Shown in pieces: positions 1 through 8,604 of a DNA stretch of 25,430 nucleotides. Position 1 is the first letter of the stretch. The number at the start of each line of letters is the position of its first letter. The DNA lies in assembly GCA_031292035.1 (NCBI GenBank), contig JARLHX010000248.1:1-25430 (forward strand). Reading direction: 5' to 3'. The translations under genes and the position numbers were made by a program. Source of the DNA: Negativicutes bacterium. Lineage in GTDB: Bacteria > Bacillota_C > Negativicutes > Sporomusales_B > JARLHX01. Below the pieces are notes generated by a model that was not told the DNA's origin, searched no databases, and saw only the letters and a program-made list of their open reading frames with translations.

Positions 1-33
1 AAATATCTGACTACAGATTGTGAGGCGTGAACA

Positions 34-1416
34 ATGAAAGTCATCATTTTGGCCGGCGGGGGAGGCACCCGCCTGTTTCCATTGTCGCGGACCAACTTTC
101 CCAAGCAGTTTCTGAAGATCGACGGGCAGCTGTCACTGCTGGCCCAGACGGTGAAACGGTTTCTGCCGCTGGTGAGGCCTGAGGACATCGTGATTGTCAC
201 CAATAAGGAGTACTTTCATCATGTGAAGGCCGATCTCGCGTCCTGCAAGGCCGGGGCGGCCCACATCCTCCTGGAGCCTGTTGGCAGGAATACTGCGCCG
301 GCGATTGCCCTGGCCGGGGTTTTTTGCACTCAGGAACTGCAGGCCGACCAGGACGAAGTGTTATTTGTCACGCCATCAGACCATATCATTGAGCCTGTGG
401 ACAAATTTGTCAAGGCAGTGAAGCAGGCTGTGGAAATGGCCTCAGGCAACTATATCGTTACATTCGGCGTTACTCCCGACAAGCCGGAGACAGGCTACGG
501 ATATATTCAAGCCGGGGCTAAGATAGGGGGCGGCTATGCCGTCGATTCCTTCCGGGAAAAACCGGACCGGGAAACCGCCGAGCGGTACCTGGCAGCCGGC
601 AACTATTACTGGAATTCGGGCATGTTCGCTTTCACCATCGGCCATCTGGCGGAAGAGTTCGCGGCTTATCAGCCCGAGATCCGGGCGATGATGGATAAAC
701 CGCTGGCGGAAATGCTGGAAAGGTTCGGCGAGCTGCCTGGGGTTTCGATCGACTACGCGGTGGCGGAAAAATCGCAGCGGGTGGTTACTATCCCACTGAC
801 GGCTAACTGGAACGATATCGGTTCCTGGGATGCGATTTATGAGGTTCTAGCCAAGGACGACGCTGAAAACGCGGTTAAAGGCGACTGTATCACCATTGAT
901 TGCAGTAAAACGCTGATGCTGGGACGCGACCGCCTGATCGCCGGCATCGGGCTGGAAGACCTGCTGGTGGTGGAAACCGACGACGTGATCTTGGTGGCGA
1001 AGAAAGGCGAGTCGCAAAAGGTCAAAGACGTAGTAACTGAACTGAAAAAACAAAACCGCCGCGAGGCTCACGAGCATACCACGACCTACCGCCCGTGGGG
1101 CAGCTATACCATTTTGGGTGAAGGACCCGGCTATAAAATGAAGAAGATAGTCGTGACTCCCGGACAGCGGCTGAGTCTGCAGCTCCATTACCACCGCAGC
1201 GAACACTGGATCGTCATCGGCGGTACTGCCAAGGTGGTTATCGGCGAGGCGGAAAAAATGGTGCACGAAAACGAGAGCGTGTTCGTCCCGCCGTCCACGA
1301 AACACCGGCTGGAGAATCCCGGACTGCTGCCACTGGAAATCATCGAGGTGCAGAACGGCAAATATCTGGAAGAGGACGATATTGTCCGCTTCGAAGACAT
1401 TTACGGGCGGGTTTAG
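34..1416 (+). CDS. manC: Bifunctional mannose-1-phosphate guanylyltransferase / mannose-6-phosphate isomerase
   Basis: This cytoplasmic enzyme makes GDP-mannose from mannose-1-P and GTP; its C-terminal cupin can also interconvert fructose-6-P and mannose-6-P. The N-terminal nucleotidyltransferase domain opens with [14 protein letters not shown] followed by FPKQF, the pyrophosphorylase signature, and has FVTPSDHII near residue 112. The C-terminal cupin starts at YRPWGSY (352-358), and [10 protein letters not shown] (383-392) carries the predicted metal ligands Q383, H385 and E390. At 460 aa it is close to the usual 470-480 aa of type II enzymes. The ATG at 34 follows GAGG at 22-25. manB follows 46 nt downstream, so the pair forms a GDP-mannose module. 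The upstream promoter lies outside the window. The family assignment is secure; activity of both domains is inferred from intact motifs. Confidence 0.96.
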   Translation: MKVIILAGGGGTRLFPLSRTNFPKQFLKIDGQLSLLAQTVKRFLPLVRPEDIVIVTNKEYFHHVKADLASCKAGAAHILLEPVGRNTAPAIALAGVFCTQELQADQDEVLFVTPSDHIIEPVDKFVKAVKQAVEMASGNYIVTFGVTPDKPETGYGYIQAGAKIGGGYAVDSFREKPDRETAERYLAAGNYYWNSGMFAFTIGHLAEEFAAYQPEIRAMMDKPLAEMLERFGELPGVSIDYAVAEKSQRVVTIPLTANWNDIGSWDAIYEVLAKDDAENAVKGDCITIDCSKTLMLGRDRLIAGIGLEDLLVVETDDVILVAKKGESQKVKDVVTELKKQNRREAHEHTTTYRPWGSYTILGEGPGYKMKKIVVTPGQRLSLQLHYHRSEHWIVIGGTAKVVIGEAEKMVHENESVFVPPSTKHRLENPGLLPLEIIEVQNGKYLEEDDIVRFEDIYGRV

Positions 1417-1446
1417 CCTTTACAGCGTGGAACAGAACCCAGTTTC

Positions 1447-1465
1447 AAGAGGAGGTATTACCATC
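1447..1465 (+). promoter_or_regulatory. Strong ribosome binding site facing an ATC start (manB)
   Basis: AAGAGGAGGT is followed after 7 nt by ATC at 1463. No ATG, GTG or TTG lies in the manB frame within 5-12 nt of this site, so it decides the start. The same arrangement recurs before the second mutase gene. Confidence 0.6.
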
Positions 1466-2833
1466 GAAGCAGCGAGCAACCGATTGAACAGGAATGCTTT
1501 TAAGGCTTACGACATCCGCGGACGGGTGCCGGAGGAACTGAACGAAGAGATAGCCTACCGGATAGGCCGCGGATTTGTCGAGATATTTCAGGCGAAAAAG
1601 GTTGCGGTCGGCCGGGATGTAAGACTGACAAGCGCAAGTATCGCCGACGCGCTTGCCCGGGGGCTCATGGACGCAGGCTGTGATGTCGTTGATATCGGTC
1701 TTTGCGGAACAGAACAGATTTATTTTGCGACCGTCCATCTTAAAACAGACGGAGGCATTATGGTGACGGCCAGCCATAATCCGATGGACTATAACGGTAT
1801 GAAGCTGGTCAGGACAGATTCCAGGCCGGTCAGCGGCGACAGTGGTCTGCGGGAACTGGAGGATTTGGTCATGACCGCCAGTTTCACAAACGGCGCTGTC
1901 CCGGGCAAAAAAACGACAGTGTCGATCCTTGATGCCTATGTGCAGCACTTGTTGAGCTATATTGACGTATCGTCCCTGAAGCCGCTCACGGTGGTGACCG
2001 ATCCGGGCAACGGCTGTGCCGGCGCGATTATTGACGCGCTGGAAAAGCATCTTCCCTTTCGATTTATCAAGATTCATCACGAACCGGACGGCACGTTCCC
2101 TCATGGTATTCCCAATCCGCTGCTGCCGGAGATGCGGGATGCCACAGCGCAGGCGGTGCTCAAAAGCCGGGCTGATGCGGGTATTGCCTGGGACGGCGAC
2201 TTTGACCGCTGTTTTCTCTTTGACGAACATGGGTCCTTCATGGAAGGGTACTATATCGTGGGTTTTCTGGCCCAGGCTTTTTTGAAAAAGTTCCCTGGCG
2301 CCAAGATCATCCATGATCCGCGGCTGACCTGGAATACCATCGAACTTGTCGAACAAGGGGGGGGAATTCCGGTTCAAAGCAAGACCGGCCATGCTTTCAT
2401 CAAAGAAAGAATGAGGCAGGAAGACGCCGTATACGGCGGCGAAATGTCTGCCCATCACTATTTTAAGGAGTTCGCCTACTGTGACAGCGGCATGATTCCA
2501 TGGTTGTTAGTCTTGGAGAGTATGTGCAAAGAGGGGAAACCCCTGTCGATACTTGTGAAAGAACGGATGGAGCGGTATCCTGTCAGCGGCGAGATCAACC
2601 GGCGGGTAAAAGACGCCGGAAAAGTAATCGGCATGATTGAGGAGTTTTACCGGGGCAGCGCTTCCCTGATCGACAGGACCGACGGACTCAGCATGGAGTT
2701 TAGGGAGTGGCGGTTTAATGTAAGAATGTCCAATACGGAACCGTTATTGCGCCTGAATGTCGAGACCAGAGGCGATCAACAGCTGATGCAGGAGAAAACC
2801 CGGGAACTGCTGATGCTTATGGAGAAAGACTGA
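1463..2833 (+). CDS. manB: Phosphomannomutase, probable ATC start codon
   Basis: It converts mannose-6-P to mannose-1-P for ManC. The four alpha-D-phosphohexomutase signatures are intact: FKAYDIRG at the N-terminus, the phosphoserine loop TASHNP (S104), the metal loop DGDFDR (D244, D246, D248), the sugar loop [20 protein letters not shown], and the phosphate-binding [12 protein letters not shown] near the C-terminus. The [10 protein letters not shown] segment matches the CpsG/ManB branch as I remember it. The frame is open back to a TTG at 1382, but that start lies inside manC and has no ribosome binding site. The strong GGAGG at 1451-1455 points to ATC at 1463 (7-nt spacing), giving 456 aa. 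A TTG at 1484 would also fit the family length but is 28 nt from the GGAGG. Function is secure; the start is inferred. Confidence 0.93.
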   Translation: MEAASNRLNRNAFKAYDIRGRVPEELNEEIAYRIGRGFVEIFQAKKVAVGRDVRLTSASIADALARGLMDAGCDVVDIGLCGTEQIYFATVHLKTDGGIMVTASHNPMDYNGMKLVRTDSRPVSGDSGLRELEDLVMTASFTNGAVPGKKTTVSILDAYVQHLLSYIDVSSLKPLTVVTDPGNGCAGAIIDALEKHLPFRFIKIHHEPDGTFPHGIPNPLLPEMRDATAQAVLKSRADAGIAWDGDFDRCFLFDEHGSFMEGYYIVGFLAQAFLKKFPGAKIIHDPRLTWNTIELVEQGGGIPVQSKTGHAFIKERMRQEDAVYGGEMSAHHYFKEFAYCDSGMIPWLLVLESMCKEGKPLSILVKERMERYPVSGEINRRVKDAGKVIGMIEEFYRGSASLIDRTDGLSMEFREWRFNVRMSNTEPLLRLNVETRGDQQLMQEKTRELLMLMEKD

Positions 2834-2865
2834 TGATTACATAGGACTGATCTGGCCCTGGGAAC

Positions 2866-2900
2866 GAAAAAAAGCAATTAGACTGCGTGTCTAATTGCTT
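2866..2900 (-). terminator. Rho-independent terminator of the GT9 gene, overlapping its stop codon
   Basis: A perfect 12-bp stem (AAGCAATTAGAC, 2872-2883, with GTCTAATTGCTT, 2889-2900) has a 5-nt loop. Read on the minus strand it is followed by a run of Ts (complement of the A-run 2867-2873), as in an intrinsic terminator. The TAG stop of the minus-strand gene (2891-2893) and its last codons lie inside the stem. On the plus strand no T-run follows, so I assign it to the minus strand only. Confidence 0.85.
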
Positions 2901-3964
2901 AACTTGTGGGTTATTGCCGCCAGGACCTGGTCGACGGTGATCTGATTCATGCAGCGTTGCTCCGGGCAGGTTTTGGGGCCGGTCCAACGTGAGATGCCGG
3001 GAAAGACCTGTACCCGCAAGGGAATGCAGGGGATGCAGGGTAACTCGGGCGCGAGGATGGCGGCTTTGGCCGAGAGGGGCGCGACACTGGCCGGGGCGGT
3101 GCTGCCGAAGACGGCAACAAGCGGGATATCCATGGCTGAGGCGATATGCATGGGCGCGGTGTCCAGACTGACGAAAACGTCGGTCTTCGTCAGCAGGGCC
3201 ATGAGATCCACCAGGCTGGTCTGTCCGCAAAAGTTGGCCACCGGGGCGGTGGTCAGACTGATGAGATTGTCGATATATTCCTGGTCATAAGGACCGCCGA
3301 TGGTATAGATGGCAGCGTCATATTTTTCGGACAGGATGGTCATAAGGTCGGCGAAGCGCTGGGCCGGCCAGGTTTTTCGCGGGTTGGTCTTGGCGCAGAA
3401 GCCTATCAGATGCCGGCTGGCAGGCAGCCTTTCCAGAAGAGAGGCGGCTTTGGCGTGGTTGTCAGGTGAAATGCAGGGCAGCACCGGCTGAGCGGCAAGC
3501 TGCGAGTTGGTGAGCCGGCGGACCATACTTTGCAGCACTTCGGTGTAATGGGTGGTTTTGAAGTCCCCCACAGGATAAATGGTTGTAAACAGCAGCGGCA
3601 GTCTGGTGTCGCTGCCAAACATACTGGAGGGACCGATCCGCACTGGTATGCCGGCGAGGGTTGCCAGCAGCGCCGGTCTGAATTTGCCGTCCAGAGATAC
3701 AAATAGGTCATATTGCTGGCTTTTCAAATGCTTTACGAGGTTTCGCATATAATCGAAGGAAGCTTTTTTCTGCTGGTAGTTGGCGGAAATCACTTCATCA
3801 ATTACCGGATTGTTGATGACAACTTCTTCAGCCAGTTTTTTTACGATGATGGAGATCCGGGCCTCAGGGTAGATTTTTTTCAATAAGGCCGCCGCGCTTG
3901 TAGCCATTACTACGTCCCCGATGGCCAGGGTACAGCCCAGCAATATTTTCCGGAAGTTTGGCAT
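2891..3964 (-). CDS. GT9 family glycosyltransferase (LPS heptosyltransferase-like)
   Basis: A 357-aa member of glycosyltransferase family 9, the family of ADP-heptose:LPS heptosyltransferases, acting at the inner face of the membrane. The N-terminus has the family's LGCTLAIGDVVMATSAAALL pattern. The C-terminal nucleotide-sugar domain has CAKTNPRKTWPAQRFADL and the hallmark SLDTAPMHIASAMDIPLVAV followed by FGST. The C-terminus carries CIPC and, about 25 residues later, CPEQRC, a cysteine cluster seen in several GT9 members. The ATG follows AGGAGG on the minus strand (complement of 3971-3976). It is the only minus-strand gene, with its own promoter candidate and terminator, so it is transcribed against its neighbours. 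The donor sugar cannot be read from the sequence; heptose is likely only if the cell makes an LPS core. Confidence 0.92.
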   Translation of the reverse strand: MPNFRKILLGCTLAIGDVVMATSAAALLKKIYPEARISIIVKKLAEEVVINNPVIDEVISANYQQKKASFDYMRNLVKHLKSQQYDLFVSLDGKFRPALLATLAGIPVRIGPSSMFGSDTRLPLLFTTIYPVGDFKTTHYTEVLQSMVRRLTNSQLAAQPVLPCISPDNHAKAASLLERLPASRHLIGFCAKTNPRKTWPAQRFADLMTILSEKYDAAIYTIGGPYDQEYIDNLISLTTAPVANFCGQTSLVDLMALLTKTDVFVSLDTAPMHIASAMDIPLVAVFGSTAPASVAPLSAKAAILAPELPCIPCIPLRVQVFPGISRWTGPKTCPEQRCMNQITVDQVLAAITHKLSN

Positions 3965-3998
3965 GACAGTCCTCCTGATATGTTCTGGCTACTTTTTT

Positions 3999-4027
3999 AG
4001 TCTAATGCTTCCCGGCGTTCATGGCAA
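3999..4027 (-). promoter_or_regulatory. Candidate sigma-70 type promoter for the GT9 gene
   Basis: On the minus strand TTGCCA (complement of 4022-4027, 5/6 match to TTGACA) is separated by exactly 17 nt from TAGACT (complement of 3999-4004, 4/6 match to TATAAT). Transcription would begin near 3992, about 28 nt before the ATG. The remainder of the 237-bp divergent gap (3965-4201) shows no gene, and I see no convincing plus-strand promoter in it. Confidence 0.5.
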
Positions 4028-4187
4028 CAGGTTTTTCTCTTTTATCCGCCAGCGGTCGACTTCGCAGCCTCTCCGGCAAAGAGAAATATTTCCGGCTTGC
4101 TCGGGGAAGAATGAAGAGCGGCAGGAAAGATGTCGCCGGAAAGCGAAGTTTTGGTTAAATGTGGAACCGGACGTTTTTCGGCGCTAG

Positions 4188-4204
4188 AAGGAGGAATTGT
4201 TATC
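4188..4204 (+). promoter_or_regulatory. Strong ribosome binding site facing an ATC start (second mutase)
   Basis: AAGGAGG (4188-4194) is followed after 7 nt by ATC at 4202. The in-frame ATT at 4196 is too close (1 nt) and no ATG/GTG/TTG lies in frame nearby. Reading ATC as the initiator gives MITFGTDGWR, the expected N-terminus of this enzyme family. Confidence 0.65.
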
Positions 4205-5605
4205 ATTACGTTCGGCACAGACGGTTGGCGGGGGATTATCAGCGAGGATTACACCTTCCATAACCTGCGCCTGGTAGCGCAGGCCATCGCCGAATATATA
4301 ACCGAGCGGCAGGAGGCGGAAAAAGGGATCGTGATAGGATACGACGCCCGGTTCTTATCCCGTCAGTACGCCGAGGACTGCGCGGCGGTGATCGCCCACA
4401 AGGGAGTAAAGGTATGGCTGACAGACAAAATGTTGCCGACGCCGGCCCTCACCTGGCAGGTGAAGGACCGCCAGGCGGCCGGCGGGATTATGATCACCGC
4501 CAGCCACAATCCGCCCGAGTATAACGGACTGAAGTTCAAAGCTTCCTATGGCGGGTCGGCGTCGCCGGAAATCGTCGCCGACATCGAAAAATACGTGCGC
4601 CGGCTGGAGGCCGGCGGCGGAGAGTTCGCCAAGGTGCCTCTCACCGACAGGGTGGAGCTGGTTCCGCCGCAGGATGTCTATCTCGGCCATGTTCAGCAAA
4701 TCCTTGACCCCAAGATGCTGCAGCGTTTTAAAGGAAAGATCGTTTTTGATGTGATGCATGGCTCAGCCAGCGGCTATGCTGCCAGCTTGGGGGCTCTTAA
4801 CGGCCTCGACCTGATTGAAATCAGGAGCGACTATAATCCATCTTTCGGCGGAGTCAACCCGGAGCCTATCGAGAAGAATCTGGCGGCTCTGCGGCAGGCG
4901 GTAAGCGAGCACAAGGCGGTGATAGCCCTGGCAACCGACGGCGACGGCGACCGGATCGGGGCCATGGACGCGGACGGCCGCTTTATCAACGCTCATCAGA
5001 TCATAGCCTTGCTTACCAAATACCTGGTGGAAAAGCGGGGTTGGACGGGCGGGGTTGCCCAGACACTGACAGCTTCGGAGCTGGTCAAACGGGTGGCGGC
5101 CAAATATGGCCGGCGGCTTTATGAGACGCCGGTGGGCTTTAAATACATAGCCAATCTGATGCTGGAGGAAGACATCCTGATCGGTGGTGAAGAAGCGGGA
5201 GGTATCGGGGTCAAGAATTACATCCCCGAACGCGACGGCATCATGCTGGGCTTTCTGCTGATCGAGACGGCAGCCGCTTACGGCAGAACGCTGGGAGCGC
5301 TGCTGGACGAGATGATGGATGAACTGGGGCACTTTTACTATGGGCGGGAAGACCTGCATCTTGAAGAGACCCGCAAAGCCCGTCTCATGGCCAAGCTGGC
5401 CGACGCTCCACCCAAGGAACTTGCCGGGCTCAAGGTATCGTCAGCCAAATGCACCGATGGGTGCAAGTTAAATCTGGACGATGGCTGGGTCATGTTCCGG
5501 GCCTCGGGAACCGAACCGATTGCACGGGTCTACGCTGAGGCCCGCAGCCAGAAGCTGCTGGCAGAAATATTGGAAAAGGCGGTGAATTATGCCAACCAAG
5601 CCTAA
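4202..5605 (+). CDS. Phosphoglucomutase/phosphomannomutase family enzyme, probable ATC start
   Basis: An alpha-D-phosphohexomutase that probably makes glucose-1-P for the galU product encoded immediately downstream. It has the phosphoserine loop TASHNPPEYNG (S101), metal loop DGDGDR (D246, D248, D250), sugar loop GGEEAGGIG and phosphate loop FRASGTEPIARVY. The family typically starts with M-I-x-F-G-T-D-G-W-R; here those codons begin at ATC 4202, giving 467 aa. The frame is open back to an ATG at 4130, but the extra 24 residues look unlike the family and bypass the AAGGAGG at 4188. The last 17 nt overlap galU, so the two are likely translationally coupled. Glucose versus mannose preference cannot be settled by eye. 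A dedicated manB is already present, so I favour phosphoglucomutase. Confidence 0.93.
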   Translation: MITFGTDGWRGIISEDYTFHNLRLVAQAIAEYITERQEAEKGIVIGYDARFLSRQYAEDCAAVIAHKGVKVWLTDKMLPTPALTWQVKDRQAAGGIMITASHNPPEYNGLKFKASYGGSASPEIVADIEKYVRRLEAGGGEFAKVPLTDRVELVPPQDVYLGHVQQILDPKMLQRFKGKIVFDVMHGSASGYAASLGALNGLDLIEIRSDYNPSFGGVNPEPIEKNLAALRQAVSEHKAVIALATDGDGDRIGAMDADGRFINAHQIIALLTKYLVEKRGWTGGVAQTLTASELVKRVAAKYGRRLYETPVGFKYIANLMLEEDILIGGEEAGGIGVKNYIPERDGIMLGFLLIETAAAYGRTLGALLDEMMDELGHFYYGREDLHLEETRKARLMAKLADAPPKELAGLKVSSAKCTDGCKLNLDDGWVMFRASGTEPIARVYAEARSQKLLAEILEKAVNYANQA

Positions 5606-6518
5606 AATTCGTAAAGCGGTCATTCCGGCGGCGGGACTCGGGACGAGATTTTTGCCGGCGACCAAGGCTCAGCCGAAGGAAATGCTGCCAATTGTCGACA
5701 AACCGGCCATCCAGTACATTATCGAAGAGGCCATCCAGTCGGGCATCGAAGACATTCTGATTATTACCGGGCGCAACAAGCGCGCCATTGAGGATCATTT
5801 TGACCGGGCGGTGGAACTGGAGCTGACCCTCAAGGCTCAGGGCAAGTACGACCTATTGGGATTGGTGGAGGAGCTTTCCAATGTGACCATCCACTATGTC
5901 CGGCAAAAAGAACCAAAAGGGCTGGGGCACGCGGTTTTGTGCGCCAAGCACTTCGTGGGGCAGGAACCGTTTGCGGTACTGCTGGGGGACGACATCATCG
6001 ATGCGTCGGTGCCTTGCCTGAAACAGCTGATGGATGTATATGAGGATTGTCCCGGCACCATCCTCGGGGTTCAGGAGGTTCCCAGGCACAGAGTGAGCAG
6101 CTACGGTATCGTGAAACCGGAAGCAGTCAAGGAAAACCTGTGGCGGGCGGTGGATCTTGTGGAGAAGCCTGCCGAGGCTGACGCTCCATCCCGTCTGGCG
6201 GTGCTGGGCCGGTATATCATTGAACCGCAGGTTTTTGACATTCTGGAAAATACCCCGCCGGGGCGCGGTGGCGAGATCCAGCTTACTGACGCCCTGCGCG
6301 TTCTGGCGGCGACAAGGTCGGTATACGCCTATCATTTTGAAGGACGCCGCTATGATGTCGGCGACAAACAGGGTTATCTTGAGGCGACAGTGGAATTTGC
6401 CCTGAAACGGCCGGATCTGCGGGATCAGTTTCTGCGCTATCTGGTAAAAACGGTCGGGCCACTGATCTCCGGGGAAGAAGCGGCTTCGTTAACCAGCGGG
6501 GCCGCCATCGAGGAATGA
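5589..6518 (+). CDS. galU: UTP-glucose-1-phosphate uridylyltransferase
   Basis: It makes UDP-glucose from glucose-1-P and UTP in the cytoplasm. The nucleotide-binding signature PAAGLGTRFLPATKAQPKEM begins near residue 11, with IVDKPAIQYIIEEA after it. LLGDDIID and LVEKPAEADAPSRLAVLGRY are typical of GalU, as is GGEIQLTDAL. At 309 aa it is of normal length. The ATG at 5589 lies within the last 17 nt of the mutase gene and follows AAGGCGGTG. galE starts 8 nt after its stop. The order mutase-galU-galE gives a complete route from glucose-6-P to UDP-galactose. Confidence 0.97.
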   Translation: MPTKPKIRKAVIPAAGLGTRFLPATKAQPKEMLPIVDKPAIQYIIEEAIQSGIEDILIITGRNKRAIEDHFDRAVELELTLKAQGKYDLLGLVEELSNVTIHYVRQKEPKGLGHAVLCAKHFVGQEPFAVLLGDDIIDASVPCLKQLMDVYEDCPGTILGVQEVPRHRVSSYGIVKPEAVKENLWRAVDLVEKPAEADAPSRLAVLGRYIIEPQVFDILENTPPGRGGEIQLTDALRVLAATRSVYAYHFEGRRYDVGDKQGYLEATVEFALKRPDLRDQFLRYLVKTVGPLISGEEAASLTSGAAIEE

Positions 6519-6526
6519 GGGATCCT

Positions 6527-7534
6527 ATGAATGTATTGGTAACCGGCGGGGCCGGCTATATCGGCTCTCACACTGTGGCACAGCTGCTTAGGTCGGGGAT
6601 CCGAGTGGTGGTGTATGATAACCTGTCCAAGGGTCATCGCCCGGCTGTTCCGGCCGAGGTGCCTCTTGTGGAGGGGGACATTCGGGATAACCGCGTCTTG
6701 CGGCAGGCGTTCGGCGACTATCATATCGACGCGGTAATCCATTTTGCCGCCAGCAGCCTGGTGGGGGAATCGATGCAGCGCCCGAGCGATTACTACAATA
6801 ATAATGTAGCAGGTACCCTGTCCCTTCTTGATACTATGCTGGAGTGCGGTGTTGCCAAGATCGTCTTTTCGTCCACCGCCGCAGTATACGGTGAACCGGA
6901 AGAGTGGCCGATCAGCGAGGATATGCCGACTGTGCCCACCAATGTTTATGGCCGGACCAAGCTGACCATTGAGCAGATGCTGGCCGATTTCAGCCGGGCT
7001 TACCAGCTTTCCTATGTGTCCCTGCGCTATTTCAACGCCGCCGGGGCGTTAGGCGGGGCCCGGATCGGCGAGGACCACAGCCCTGAAACTCATCTGATTC
7101 CCTTGGTATTGCAGGCGGCCCTCGGACTGCGGGCCGGCATAAAAGTTTTCGGAACCGATTACCCGACCGCCGACGGCACCTGTATCAGGGATTACATTCA
7201 TGTCAGCGACCTTGCTGACGCCCATGTCAGGGCACTGCGCCACCTGATGGACGGCGGGGCCTCCAAGGCATATAACCTGGGCTCCGAAGCCGGCCACAGC
7301 GTCAGGCAGATTATCGACAGGGCCAAAGCGATCACCGGGATTGATTTTCCGGTGCACGAGTCAGAGCGGCGGGCCGGCGACCCGGCAGTCCTTGTGGCTT
7401 CTTCGGCAAAAATCAGGGCAGAGCTGGGATGGAGTCCCGCCAGCAGCGACCTGGATACCATCATCGGGTCGGCCTGGGCCTGGCATAAGAATCATCCGGG
7501 CGGTTACCAAAGCGATCAGTCAATCAAGAAATAG
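6527..7534 (+). CDS. galE: UDP-glucose 4-epimerase
   Basis: An NAD-dependent short-chain dehydrogenase-type epimerase interconverting UDP-glucose and UDP-galactose. The Rossmann motif TGGAGYIGSH is at the N-terminus. The catalytic residues are in FSSTAAVYG and the YGRTK (YxxxK) motif, and RYFNAAGA and DGTCIRDYIHVSDLADAH are GalE hallmarks. I choose ATG 6527 because GAGGG (6517-6521) lies 5 nt upstream and the protein then begins MNVLVTGGAGYIGSH; an in-frame ATG at 6515 overlaps the galU stop and has no spacing for its GAGGA. Length is 335 aa, normal for the family. Acceptor specificity (Glc/Gal versus GlcNAc/GalNAc) cannot be decided here. Confidence 0.95.
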   Translation: MNVLVTGGAGYIGSHTVAQLLRSGIRVVVYDNLSKGHRPAVPAEVPLVEGDIRDNRVLRQAFGDYHIDAVIHFAASSLVGESMQRPSDYYNNNVAGTLSLLDTMLECGVAKIVFSSTAAVYGEPEEWPISEDMPTVPTNVYGRTKLTIEQMLADFSRAYQLSYVSLRYFNAAGALGGARIGEDHSPETHLIPLVLQAALGLRAGIKVFGTDYPTADGTCIRDYIHVSDLADAHVRALRHLMDGGASKAYNLGSEAGHSVRQIIDRAKAITGIDFPVHESERRAGDPAVLVASSAKIRAELGWSPASSDLDTIIGSAWAWHKNHPGGYQSDQSIKK

Positions 7535-7585
7535 AAAAGAACCGATAGCAAAATTCCTGTCAGGGTACAATAATGGAGGGTCAGC

Positions 7586-8581
7586 ATGCTTCCTACCGCT
7601 ATCGTCATTGGCACTGTTTTTATGGATTGCAAGGGATTTTCCAAACAACGCTACAACTCCGCCGGCCGAAATCTCGGCAGCGTCAAATTTGTCCATGGCG
7701 GAGTAGGGCGGAATGTTGCCGAAAATATGGCAAACCTTAGGATTGGTACTGTTTTTGTTTCCAGTGTCGATAAGACCGGGATTGGCAAGGAAGTGGTCCA
7801 CAGGCTCGCCAGGACCGGGGTCGATGTCGAGTTCCTGCTGGAGAGCGAAGCCCGGGGGATGGGGATCTGGCTGGCGATTATGGACGAAACCGGCGAACTG
7901 GCGGGATCGGTCTCGCAAATGCCTGATCTGGTCGATCTGGAGAATTTCATTACCGAACGGGGCCCGGAGTTTATCCGGCGGTCCAGCCACGTAATTCTGG
8001 AACTCGATCTCAGCGAATATATCACGAAAAAGGTAATGAGCCTGGCCCAGGAGCACCGCAGGCCGGTTTTCGGCATTCCGGGCAATCTAGGGGTTATTCT
8101 GCAGGATATCGACATGCTTGCCGGCCTGGATTGCTTTATCTGCAACGATATCGAAGCCGGACGGATCATGGGCAGGGAGCTGCGCGACACCGATCCCGGC
8201 AAGCTGCAGGAGGAACTGAAAAAATTCGTTGATGGAATCGGACTGGCCTCGATGGTCATCACCCTCGGCTCGGCCGGCTGCGTCTACTATGACGCCCGCA
8301 GCGGCGAGAAGGGCTTTCAGCCGATTTTCCCGGTGACGGTGATCGACACTTCCGGCGCGGGGGACGCTTTCTTTTCCGGCACAGTCATGGGCCTGATCCG
8401 CAAAAAACCGCTCAGTGAAGCGGTGGTGTACGGCAGCCGGGTCGCCAGCTGGACGGTTCAGTCGGATGAGAATACCTGCCGGGACCTGGCTGACAAAATG
8501 GCTGAAGACGCCGTGTTTCAAGACCTGATGGGCGAGATTGCCAAAACCGCCAAGAAAGGGTTTACTGTTGTTTCCCGCTAA
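7586..8581 (+). CDS. PfkB-family sugar/nucleoside kinase (pseudouridine kinase-like N-terminus)
   Basis: A 331-aa ribokinase/PfkB-family ATP-dependent kinase. The substrate-binding HGGVGRNVAENMANL lies near residue 36 and the C-terminal signature DTSGAGDAFFSGTVMG has the catalytic base D260. ICNDIEAGRIMG is the mid-domain motif. GGVGRNVAEN with the following Ala/Leu is closest, from memory, to PsuK-type pseudouridine kinases rather than phosphofructokinases. However, no psuG glycosidase gene is adjacent. GGAGGG at 7575-7580 precedes the ATG. It lies 51 nt after galE and 23 nt before pgi, so it is probably co-transcribed with sugar-phosphate genes; a hexose or fructose substrate would fit this setting equally well. 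Family is secure, substrate open. Confidence 0.88.
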   Translation: MLPTAIVIGTVFMDCKGFSKQRYNSAGRNLGSVKFVHGGVGRNVAENMANLRIGTVFVSSVDKTGIGKEVVHRLARTGVDVEFLLESEARGMGIWLAIMDETGELAGSVSQMPDLVDLENFITERGPEFIRRSSHVILELDLSEYITKKVMSLAQEHRRPVFGIPGNLGVILQDIDMLAGLDCFICNDIEAGRIMGRELRDTDPGKLQEELKKFVDGIGLASMVITLGSAGCVYYDARSGEKGFQPIFPVTVIDTSGAGDAFFSGTVMGLIRKKPLSEAVVYGSRVASWTVQSDENTCRDLADKMAEDAVFQDLMGEIAKTAKKGFTVVSR

Positions 8582-8604
8582 TTATTTTTGAAGGAGGGAA
8601 GGCT

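Noticed and set aside
1382..1462. Upstream extension of manB to TTG 1382
   Set aside because: Lies partly inside manC, lacks a binding site, bypasses the strong GGAGG at 1451, and adds residues not seen in the family.
1445..2458. 337-aa open frame on the minus strand opposite manB
   Set aside because: Antisense to a clear enzyme gene; the peptide has no recognisable domain and GC-rich third positions commonly leave such frames open.
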